A stretch of 48,892 bases of DNA from contig DYJK01000011.1 of NCBI GenBank assembly GCA_020723165.1, positions 1 to 48,892 on the forward strand, in the 5' to 3' direction. The notes under the pieces are model-generated. The model was not told where the DNA came from and made no database searches. It saw only the letters and a list, made by a program, of their open reading frames with translations. The position numbers and the translations under genes were made by a program. Below, piece by piece: positions 27,635 through 35,713 of the stretch. Position 1 is the first letter of the stretch. Each line of letters opens with the position of its first letter. This DNA is from Melioribacter roseus. GTDB taxonomy: Bacteria; Bacteroidota; Ignavibacteria; Ignavibacteriales; Melioribacteraceae.

Positions 27635-30600
27635 TCAGTGGTACTTTTGTACCAATATTTTCTTAATTGAGTTGGATGTTATATCAAGTGTAATCGAATT
27701 ATTTTCTACTTCGATACTATTAATACTTTCACCGAGATAATTGATCTCGAACACTTTTGATTTAGAGAACAACAACTCAGAAGTAAGCTTTACTTCTTGT
27801 TTGCTATCTACGTTGCTGTTTTGTAAAGTCAATTCGTATAAACTATTTTTATAATCTACCGGTCTTATCGAAACAATTTTTACATTTGAATTTGACGAAC
27901 TCAAAAACTGTTGAACCGGTTCATCTTTTTTATACCAGCTTCTTCTAACAACCGGTTCGGTAGTTGTTTCCAACCCAAATGCTGTTATATCAGGATCAGT
28001 TTTATTTACACACGTAATACTGAATTTAAATTCCGGACTGCCGGTTTTATCCTCGTTTCTATTCCACCCTTCGGGGAAATTATTGAGAACATTCGCAATC
28101 AAAATATTTCTGTTATTTAACGTATCGAGAACAAAAATCCGGCAGTCGGCGGAGGCTACCATGAAGAAACCTTTAGAGTTTTCAATTCCTATCGATCTTC
28201 TAACCGGCATGAAGTTATGCCCGACAGCTTTGAAGCGGTCATCGATTGAAGTTAAACCGCCTAAAGTTTCAAACAAGACTTTTCCTTTCCCGGTATTGAA
28301 TGCAAAAGGAAGTCCATACTCCTCTGTGTAGTCTGTTTCTTTTAACGCATGTAAGTTTGTCTGTAAAGCAACATCAATCTTGTTTTGATTCTTCCACAAC
28401 CTGAACTTGATAACGCTGAATAATTCGTCTTGATATTTGAAGACAATTTCTTCAAAGACAGAATTCTTTTCTGCATGAGGATTCTGAAGTTTCCCGGTTA
28501 TTGGTAAAAATTTCTCGTTTAGCTGGAATCTTTTCCGTACCGGGACGAAGGAAGTTAATTTAGAATCATTATCAAGTATGTTCTCTCCTGAGAATTTTTC
28601 AATGATTGATAAACCGGTTCCATCAAATCTAATTTTGAAATAATCATTCTCTATTTCGTTATCCCCATCGGTTTTATCAACAGATGCAGTTGGCGAATTA
28701 ACAAGCTGATATTGTTTGTATCCAATGCCCGGTACATTTTCGGCAATAAAGTAAAGCTTGGTTCCATTTCTATATGAAACAACTTTTTTATTACTGGAAA
28801 GATCAATTACATCATAGTTATTCAAATCGGTTTGAGACAGTTCTATTTCAACCGGCATTGTACGGTTCCATGAAAGTGTGTTGAATACAATCATTCCGTG
28901 CGAGTCGAAACTTTCCTTTGGGGCAGTTAATCTATACGCTATTCTTTCCAGCAATTCTTCAGTTTTTAAATAAGCATCATCCACATAATCGTTCCGGAAT
29001 TCTTCGGTAATCACATTCTCTTGTTTCGTGCCGAAACCATATTCAAGTCCGCTGCCGTGCCCGGCATAATTAAGCAGTCTGTTATAGATAAAATCTATTT
29101 CATCGCTAAAAGAATTATCTCCCGGATTTTGTATCGAAGAAAATGTTGATAAAATCTCGGCGGATGGAAGATGATTTTGTATCCATCTATACATAAGCAT
29201 TCGTTTGGTTTCACCTTGAAAAAGAACGTCCCAGTCGGAAGTCCAATCTCCCCGGACAACTTTAAGTGAATTCAATTTCTCTTTGTATAGTTCTTTACAG
29301 AAATCATTCAACGTTGATACAACAAACCTGGGATATTCGTATTCGTCATTCCACGTTAGAGCGTTGTTATATTGATTGAGAGCGATTCCGCTGTTATCTG
29401 AAAAAGCGCCGCTGATTAGAATTTTTGTGAAAGGATATTCACGCTGAATAATATTATTGACACGGTGCCATATTCTGTAAGCAATTGAATTGACATCGCG
29501 TTCGAGTCCGTACCGCGAACCTTCGACGTATGCCTCGGTTAAGTAGAGCGGAATAGTATCGTTATTGGAGCCGGCCCAATTAAAAACTTTCGGCAGACTT
29601 TTCTGGAATTTATAATCTGCATATAATTCATTTATACCATCAACAAGAACTTTGACGCCGGCTTTTTTCAATGCTTGCGGCAAAGCCCATGACTGCCCAG
29701 GAACATCGTTGTAAAGAGCACCGAAATATTCTATTCCATATTTCTTTTTATACTTTTCGGCAAGCCTGAAACTCTCTGTCATTTCTGTTTCACTAATCCA
29801 TCCCGTAAAGGGATTTGAATAAATGGGTGAAACCGCAACCGTTCCTCTTTTTATTAATTCAATTAATTTGTCAAACTTTTCTTTTGATCTCGATTGACTA
29901 TAATTATCAAGCAGCCACATCGTTTCGATAGTCCACCTGAAATTTTTATCCGACTCACATTTTTCAATTACCTGGTCGAGAGTTTTAAGTTGTCTTTCAA
30001 TAACTACCGGTTGTGGATTGGTATAGCCGATATCCATATGTGTGGTAGGCATAAAGTAGAGTTCATATTTTGGTAATGCTTTCAGCTCAATTTTCTTATC
30101 TAAAGAAATATTTTGCAGAATTAATTTTGCATCAACTGCCGCAATTGTTTCCGGTTCAAGCAAATATATTTCTCTTTGATTAATACCTATCCCGATATTT
30201 TCGAAAGAAAATTCGTACTCATTATTATTGTACTCGAATAAAAGCTCCGCGGAAGAATTCTGTTCAATAGAAGAATTTATTTCGACAAAATATTTCTGTT
30301 TTATTTTATCATCAATCTTTTTGTAAAAGAATGACGGGGTGATTTTAAAATCAGGATTGATTTTCCCTTTATCAACTGAAATTGAAATACCTTTCAACGC
30401 TTCATCATCCAACCCGGTTAGTCTGCAATAGAAACCCCACTCATACCAGATCGGGTCCCAAAATGCAGCCGAGTGATTCTTATGTGTGTTTGCAATCTTA
30501 ATTAATAATCTATTCTCACCTTTCCGAAGTGTAACTGTATCGGAAAAATTATCTTTTACCGAATTGATCTCCTTCAATGACTTATAAATATTATCGCCAT

Positions 30601-31039
30601 TAAAAGTAATCCCGGTTACTGTATTTCCTCCAAATTTAATTTTGACTTTTTGCTCTTCGCCGGAATAGATTTTTGCAAATGCATAAATAATTTTCACATA
30701 CCAAACTTTTTCCGTGGTATTAAAGGTTTTCCAACCGTAATGCTCATTCAAATCCGTTAAGCCATTCTCTTTAGTACTTAAATAACACCATTCTGTAATA
30801 CCTTTTTCAACTGAAAGATTCTTTTGTGATATTCCGTATTCAGGACTTGCATGAATTTCATCTATCGCTTGTTCATCAGATAGATCACCAAATCCTACAG
30901 TTCTAATTTCAAACGGACCGTTGGTAAGCCACACCGGAATAATTCCATCCGGCTTTAATTCGATACGTGTCTGCCCGGCAATATCGGAGACAAATATTAA
31001 TCCAGTTACAACGAGAATATTTATAAACTGGTTTTTCAT
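27635..31039 (-). CDS. Secreted GH38-family alpha-mannosidase
   Basis: A 1134-residue exported enzyme (signal MKNQFINILVVTGLIFVSDIAGQ). Residues about 25-320 are an N-terminal beta-rich extension with a galactose-binding-like segment (LRKGENRLLIKIANTHKN). The GH38 barrel then starts: MPTTHMDIGYTNPQPVVIE (His334, Asp336), YNDVPGQSWALP (probable nucleophile Asp445), and NYAGHGSGLEYGFGT near residue 660. Sandwich domains follow to the end. It resembles the cytoplasmic GH38 at 15722-18376 in its H-x-D-x-GYT-x-x-QP motif but is longer and exported. It lacks a T9SS tail, so it is probably periplasmic. Its ATG overlaps the previous stop (ATGA, 31036-31039). Confidence 0.88.
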   Translation of the reverse strand: MKNQFINILVVTGLIFVSDIAGQTRIELKPDGIIPVWLTNGPFEIRTVGFGDLSDEQAIDEIHASPEYGISQKNLSVEKGITEWCYLSTKENGLTDLNEHYGWKTFNTTEKVWYVKIIYAFAKIYSGEEQKVKIKFGGNTVTGITFNGDNIYKSLKEINSVKDNFSDTVTLRKGENRLLIKIANTHKNHSAAFWDPIWYEWGFYCRLTGLDDEALKGISISVDKGKINPDFKITPSFFYKKIDDKIKQKYFVEINSSIEQNSSAELLFEYNNNEYEFSFENIGIGINQREIYLLEPETIAAVDAKLILQNISLDKKIELKALPKYELYFMPTTHMDIGYTNPQPVVIERQLKTLDQVIEKCESDKNFRWTIETMWLLDNYSQSRSKEKFDKLIELIKRGTVAVSPIYSNPFTGWISETEMTESFRLAEKYKKKYGIEYFGALYNDVPGQSWALPQALKKAGVKVLVDGINELYADYKFQKSLPKVFNWAGSNNDTIPLYLTEAYVEGSRYGLERDVNSIAYRIWHRVNNIIQREYPFTKILISGAFSDNSGIALNQYNNALTWNDEYEYPRFVVSTLNDFCKELYKEKLNSLKVVRGDWTSDWDVLFQGETKRMLMYRWIQNHLPSAEILSTFSSIQNPGDNSFSDEIDFIYNRLLNYAGHGSGLEYGFGTKQENVITEEFRNDYVDDAYLKTEELLERIAYRLTAPKESFDSHGMIVFNTLSWNRTMPVEIELSQTDLNNYDVIDLSSNKKVVSYRNGTKLYFIAENVPGIGYKQYQLVNSPTASVDKTDGDNEIENDYFKIRFDGTGLSIIEKFSGENILDNDSKLTSFVPVRKRFQLNEKFLPITGKLQNPHAEKNSVFEEIVFKYQDELFSVIKFRLWKNQNKIDVALQTNLHALKETDYTEEYGLPFAFNTGKGKVLFETLGGLTSIDDRFKAVGHNFMPVRRSIGIENSKGFFMVASADCRIFVLDTLNNRNILIANVLNNFPEGWNRNEDKTGSPEFKFSITCVNKTDPDITAFGLETTTEPVVRRSWYKKDEPVQQFLSSSNSNVKIVSIRPVDYKNSLYELTLQNSNVDSKQEVKLTSELLFSKSKVFEINYLGESINSIEVENNSITLDITSNSIKKILVQKYH

Positions 31040-32931
31040 TTGATAAAAACCATCTTCTTAGTTTCGCGTTTACCCGATGTTTCTAAAGAATAGAAATAAA
31101 CACCGCTGCTCAAGTTGTGAGGTTCCCAGCTTGTTTTGTATCTGCCGGCTAATAATGTTTTTGAATCGATCAAAGTTTTCACCACTTCACCAAGAGAATT
31201 ATAAATTTTAAGGCTCACTTCGGAAGTCATACCAAGTTCAAACTCTATAAGCGTTACTGGGTTGAAAGGGTTCGGATAATTTTGTAACAGTCTGTAAGCT
31301 GCCGGTAATTCTGTTTTCTCTTTTATGCCGGTTTGATTTTCGTTAATTGACAATTTTATAAACCGTGGTCTGTAGATATCGGCTATGTTAATATTTTCCG
31401 AAAAGCTTAGAGTGTTTACATTGTAACTTATCAACAAAGAATTATCATCCGAAAGTGACGGGTGTGCTTTGGCATTGTAAACAAAAACGTTGCTTGATAT
31501 CTGGACTTCCGGGCATTGATAGATTTCATTGTAAAAATCAAAAGGTCCAACCGGCGATTCACCAAAACGAACTGCGACAGAAGAACCAATCTGGCAAACA
31601 AGTAAATATTTATCATCTATTTCAGTAATACTGAATTCCTGGGAAATTTGATCCGTAATAGAGGCACACGAAGAAAAATCATTAGTCCATTCATTCCCGT
31701 TCCAGAATTGCCATTTATCAAATTCCATAAATTCTTCCGGCAAAACTCTGCTTGCAATTAATTTTTTCCCATTGCTGCTATCGCGAGGTCCGTACACATA
31801 AATATACCCGTCATAATTCTTGTTACCGCTTACTTCCGTATTCGGCAATATTGCCTGACCAAGAATTGTTGTATTGTTACTATCAGTTAAGAAAAATGGA
31901 AAATCCGTCTGTGTTATATTTTCAGGATAATAATTATCAGACAAGGTAAAAGAGATTATTACAGTTCCATTAATTTCAAAATCGAAAGCACCGTTTCCGG
32001 TAATTTTTAAGCGGAGGGAAAAAACATGTATTGTATCACCTATCTTAATTCCATCCATCAGCCAGTAAAAATCATTTGCCGTTGCCGAAGAGGTTGCCGG
32101 AACAAAAACAGCTTTTGGAGAAGACCCGTTTTGATTCCACATGAATGTAATACTGTCTTCAACCGGTTGATTCCCTTTTAAATATGCCAGCGTATTATTG
32201 ACAATTGTTGTATTGATTCTTTTTCCGGAAGCATCAACGTTCCCGATAAAAGTATCGCTGAATAAAATTAGATGATCTTGTCCGCCCGGTTTTTCACTTT
32301 CATCCATTGGGATTGAATAAATTCCATCAGCACCAGTCCATCCCGATTTTCTATTAAACAACGAATCCCATTCATCGGCTTTTTCAACTTTGAATTTATC
32401 TTCGCAAGTTGTTCCGTTAGGTACAGAAATATTATTAGGGTAAGAGAACGGGGCCCAGCTGCTCTGCCCGGAACAAATTAATCCCGATGTTGCTTTGCTT
32501 ACAAGGTAACCCAATTTAAAACATCCTTCCGTCATCCCGGTTCTCAATCTTAGTTCGATATCAACATCAACTGCATTCGTATATGTATAACCATTGTCTG
32601 AGACCAGGCAGATCCAATTCATATTTCCTTCAAAACTGTTAGAAGGATAACATGCCTCAAGTGAGTCTTTCCATTCATCATTAATTAACAGACTGCCCGA
32701 TCCCAACGAGCAAGAATAAGTTCCGCCAATCACTTCCCAATCTTGCGGAAGTAAAATTCCAATTAACCCTTTGTGAGGATTTGTCTCCGGTACATCGCTT
32801 GCTGTTACGTTTATATTCACAACTATTTCGGAATTGGTATCAGCCGATACCGGTTGTGTTATATTCGTTATTTTACACCCGCTAATTATTACCGGCATAA
32901 TTATCATCAATAAATTTTTAACATATTTCAT
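31036..32931 (-). CDS. T9SS-tailed surface lipoprotein: DWE/GTY domain plus DUF4185-like propeller
   Basis: A 631-residue exported protein. The signal has a lipobox IISGC (Cys19). Residues about 25-175 are the same domain as in the 281-residue protein at 26764-27609 (GILLPQDWEVIGGTYSCSLG, LRLRTGMTEGCFKLGYLVSK). Residues about 185-540 form a DUF4185-like propeller: GADGIYSIPMDESEKPGGQ, LFSDTFIGN, FYWLMDGIK, YIYVYGPRDSSNGKKLIASR, ESPVGPFDFYNEIYQ, and AKAHPSLSDDNSLLISYN. The end is a T9SS tail (YRLLQNYPNPFNPVTLIEF, SGVYFYSLETSGKRETKKMV). It is probably displayed on the cell surface, binding or trimming glycan. Two bases separate it from the PorV-like gene upstream. Confidence 0.83.
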   Translation of the reverse strand: MKYVKNLLMIIMPVIISGCKITNITQPVSADTNSEIVVNINVTASDVPETNPHKGLIGILLPQDWEVIGGTYSCSLGSGSLLINDEWKDSLEACYPSNSFEGNMNWICLVSDNGYTYTNAVDVDIELRLRTGMTEGCFKLGYLVSKATSGLICSGQSSWAPFSYPNNISVPNGTTCEDKFKVEKADEWDSLFNRKSGWTGADGIYSIPMDESEKPGGQDHLILFSDTFIGNVDASGKRINTTIVNNTLAYLKGNQPVEDSITFMWNQNGSSPKAVFVPATSSATANDFYWLMDGIKIGDTIHVFSLRLKITGNGAFDFEINGTVIISFTLSDNYYPENITQTDFPFFLTDSNNTTILGQAILPNTEVSGNKNYDGYIYVYGPRDSSNGKKLIASRVLPEEFMEFDKWQFWNGNEWTNDFSSCASITDQISQEFSITEIDDKYLLVCQIGSSVAVRFGESPVGPFDFYNEIYQCPEVQISSNVFVYNAKAHPSLSDDNSLLISYNVNTLSFSENINIADIYRPRFIKLSINENQTGIKEKTELPAAYRLLQNYPNPFNPVTLIEFELGMTSEVSLKIYNSLGEVVKTLIDSKTLLAGRYKTSWEPHNLSSGVYFYSLETSGKRETKKMVFIK

Positions 32932-32933
32932 TT

Positions 32934-33875
32934 TTAGAAAGATATTCCCACTGTGAATCTATGAATGTCGTCGAATACGATTTCCGACTTAACAAATGAA
33001 TAATCTAGTTTAAGGTTTATACCGCTTACACTTGGAGATACCACACCAAACCCGACTGAAAGTTTACCCTCATCAGTATTGAGCCGGTAACCGCCGCGCA
33101 GAAAGAAATAATCGTACAATTTTAATTCTGTACCAACGTTTACTATTTCAACGTTATCAGTAGAGTGAACCAATTCCACAGCTGCTGTTAAACTTGATTC
33201 AGTCCATTCAAATATTTCATCGGTTGCATTAAGACGGAACAGAAGAGGAGTCCTATATTCTTGATCAACCATTTTCATATCCGGACCAAAATGCTGGAGT
33301 GAAAAGCCAAGCCGCAGATTTCTGAAACCGGTGTAATATAAAGCGCCAATATCGAATAAAACATTATCGATGCTGTAATCATCAAGTTTTTCGTGAACAT
33401 ATTTTACTTGTCCGCCTATAGAAAGATGATCTGTAAACATTTTTGCAGCAGCAATACCTATCACAACATCACCGGCGCTTACCATTCTGCCGGTGCCATC
33501 AGGATCTGTAACGGTTGTTTCTTCAAATTCATTTATTGCAAATGATACAGCACTTACTGCAATACTAAAATCTTCAAAGGGAATTGCTAACGCAGCAGCA
33601 ATCTCTTTGCTATCCACAAGCCAGTTATTATGCGAAAATGTTGCCTGGTAATCCGTTATGTATGCCAGCCCGGCCGGATTCCAAAAGACAGCATTAACAT
33701 CTTTCACAGATGCAATAACAGCTTCGCCCATTGCACTTTCCCTTGCACCAATACCAATTTTCAAAAATTGCAAACCGGCGGACCCGGTCTTGGCAAAATC
33801 AAAACCATAATCGTATTGTGCATGTAGTATGCTTGATGATAAGAGTATTAATGTAAGTATTACTTTTCGTTTCAT
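32934..33875 (-). CDS. PorV/PorQ-family outer-membrane protein
   Basis: A 313-residue beta-barrel protein with signal MKRKVILTLILLSSSILHAQ. The family signature is near the N-terminus: KTGSAGLQFLKIGIGARESAMGEA followed by VKDVNAVFWNPAGLAY. The rest is alternating strands (LSIGGQVKYVHEKL, LRLGFSLQHFGPDMK, FFLRGGYRLNTDEGKLSVGFG) with a terminal aromatic (RFTVGISF). PorV shuttles T9SS cargo to the surface attachment complex. This copy lies between a T9SS cargo/FN3 protein and a T9SS-tailed propeller, downstream of a TonB receptor, so it may be a dedicated carrier or structural partner for this locus rather than the housekeeping PorV. Confidence 0.88.
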   Translation of the reverse strand: MKRKVILTLILLSSSILHAQYDYGFDFAKTGSAGLQFLKIGIGARESAMGEAVIASVKDVNAVFWNPAGLAYITDYQATFSHNNWLVDSKEIAAALAIPFEDFSIAVSAVSFAINEFEETTVTDPDGTGRMVSAGDVVIGIAAAKMFTDHLSIGGQVKYVHEKLDDYSIDNVLFDIGALYYTGFRNLRLGFSLQHFGPDMKMVDQEYRTPLLFRLNATDEIFEWTESSLTAAVELVHSTDNVEIVNVGTELKLYDYFFLRGGYRLNTDEGKLSVGFGVVSPSVSGINLKLDYSFVKSEIVFDDIHRFTVGISF

Positions 33876-33883
33876 AATTTTTT

Positions 33884-35695
33884 CTATTTAATTATCAATA
33901 ATGTACCTTTAGTATTGCCTACAGCCGATTCAACGGTCCAGAAATAAATGCCCGGTGCTATTCTCTGGCGTGCATCAGTAAGCTGATTCCAGGTTTCCTC
34001 GCCGGACAGTTGGCTGTTGTGTTCCATTGTTTTTATTAATTCACCGTTGCTTGTGTAGATCCTAACTTTGCAAACTGCCGGAAGGTTCGTCCACACAATC
34101 GAATTTTCTGATCCGCTTACCGGGAAGCCCGAAACTATTTTGAATGGATTCGGAAAAACTTTTACATTCAATACATTCTCTGCCGGGTTCCTGATTGCAT
34201 AAACGGGTTCTTCATTTCTATTAGTTAAGCCGCTTTCATTACCATCTTTATCAACCGAAGTAACAGCATAAAAATACCCGGCGCCAAGACTGATTGTTCC
34301 GTCTTCAACACTCCACCTATTATTTTCGGCATCATAATAACGGGTTACGTCTGTTGCCCGGCTCGGACGAACTGTTTTAATTAAGTTATAGGGACCAATG
34401 AAAGATAAGCTGCTTCTGTAAACTCGGTATTCATAAAAATCATTTGTACTATTAAACGGATCGATCCAATTTTCTTCGACCGGGTTCCAATTTATTGTGA
34501 CCGACTGTTTTTCAGGAACCGGGATAATTTCTACCGATGGCGACGGAGGCGGAAGTATTTCAACCACATAATTATCGGCATAAATACTTTTAGCTTTTAC
34601 GATCGATTCCTTTAGTAAATTTTCTCCTTTATATAATAACGATTGCGATGATAAACCATTTAAAGCATCTTTGAGTGATATACCGTCAACAGCTTCAACA
34701 AGAACAACCTTAACCGAACCGTTCGCTTCAATATCATAAGGACCGGCAGCCATAAGCATAAAAGGTGAAAGATGATCGGTTTCAGCAGCTTGCAATGTTT
34801 TATCTTCCCCGGATAAAATCTTGTACATATTTGCCGCCGAACTGCTGGTAAGAGTAAAATATCTCTCGTTATTTAATAACTGTGCATAGAATACATTTGC
34901 CGGCTGAGGAATATTATTTTTGGCTGTGCTCGCATCAACAAGTGCATAACCGGCATAACCGGTTGTTCTTAATTCATTTTTATCATCCCAATAATTTCCT
35001 ACATCACCGGGCAAAGAATAATTTGGTGTATCATCGTACGAATAGAGTAATTTGTTTTCAGCATCATATTTTACATAATCATCGGTGCGGTTAAAATCAT
35101 CGCCCCAGCCGTTATGAACAACAAAATCCTGGTAGCTTGGCCTTATTAAATACGGAAATCCAAAATATACATCGGTAACTTTCGCAGCATTTTTATTTGT
35201 AAATAGATATTCAATAAGAATAAAATTATTACTGCCCGGGTAGCTCCATGCACGGCTTGTTCTCTTCACTTCGATATTTTCAGTTGTGGTAAGGGTAACG
35301 TTAATGATTTGCTCTGCTTCGTTGGGATTGAATGTAGCACTCTCAATATAGTTATCGGTTCTATCAAGAAGCGTGAAAGTACCTCTATCAATATTTAAGA
35401 ATGGTCCGTTTTCAGTTAGGAATAAATTTCCGTTTGAATGGTATCCTCCGATCCACAGACCGGCTCCAAGCATGTATGATCTTTGATCATCTTTCAACAT
35501 TTCATTTGGTCCGCCGGGCCAATCCATGCTTGGGAAATACTTAAAACGATTGGTCGGATCAGCCGAGCCGATCGTGCCATCATCTTTCATTGTTTCCCAA
35601 AGAATTCCTCTATCATGAATTTTAAATTCTGCTGTTCTTGATTGACCAAAGATCAACAGCGGGATAAAGAGAATTAATAATATTTTCGATTTCAT
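33884..35695 (-). CDS. T9SS type A sorting-domain surface protein with fibronectin-like domain
   Basis: A 603-residue exported protein (signal MKSKILLILFIPLLIFGQ). The first 370 residues (RGILWETMKDDGTIG, DWPGGPNEMLKDD, MLGAGLWIGGYH, VKRTSRAWSYPGSNNFILIE, FGFPYLIRPSYQDFVVHN) form a family common in Ignavibacteria-like genomes that I cannot name. A fibronectin type III-like domain follows at about 385-500 (VTINWNPVEENW, YEYRVYRSS, YFYAVTSVDKDGNESGLTNR). The C-terminus is a T9SS/FlgD-like tail (VFPNPFKIVSGFP, PGIYFWTVESAVGNTKGTLL). It occupies the place where SusD would sit after a SusC-type receptor, 18 bases after the TonB-receptor stop, so a substrate-binding surface partner is a reasonable inference. 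Confidence 0.8.
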   Translation of the reverse strand: MKSKILLILFIPLLIFGQSRTAEFKIHDRGILWETMKDDGTIGSADPTNRFKYFPSMDWPGGPNEMLKDDQRSYMLGAGLWIGGYHSNGNLFLTENGPFLNIDRGTFTLLDRTDNYIESATFNPNEAEQIINVTLTTTENIEVKRTSRAWSYPGSNNFILIEYLFTNKNAAKVTDVYFGFPYLIRPSYQDFVVHNGWGDDFNRTDDYVKYDAENKLLYSYDDTPNYSLPGDVGNYWDDKNELRTTGYAGYALVDASTAKNNIPQPANVFYAQLLNNERYFTLTSSSAANMYKILSGEDKTLQAAETDHLSPFMLMAAGPYDIEANGSVKVVLVEAVDGISLKDALNGLSSQSLLYKGENLLKESIVKAKSIYADNYVVEILPPPSPSVEIIPVPEKQSVTINWNPVEENWIDPFNSTNDFYEYRVYRSSLSFIGPYNLIKTVRPSRATDVTRYYDAENNRWSVEDGTISLGAGYFYAVTSVDKDGNESGLTNRNEEPVYAIRNPAENVLNVKVFPNPFKIVSGFPVSGSENSIVWTNLPAVCKVRIYTSNGELIKTMEHNSQLSGEETWNQLTDARQRIAPGIYFWTVESAVGNTKGTLLIIK

Positions 35696-35713
35696 AGTTT
35701 GTTCTATTTTATT

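Noticed and set aside
33884-35695. The 603-residue protein as a SusD homologue
   Set aside because: It lacks the SusD lipoprotein start and helical TPR-like pattern and instead has a fibronectin-like domain and a T9SS tail.
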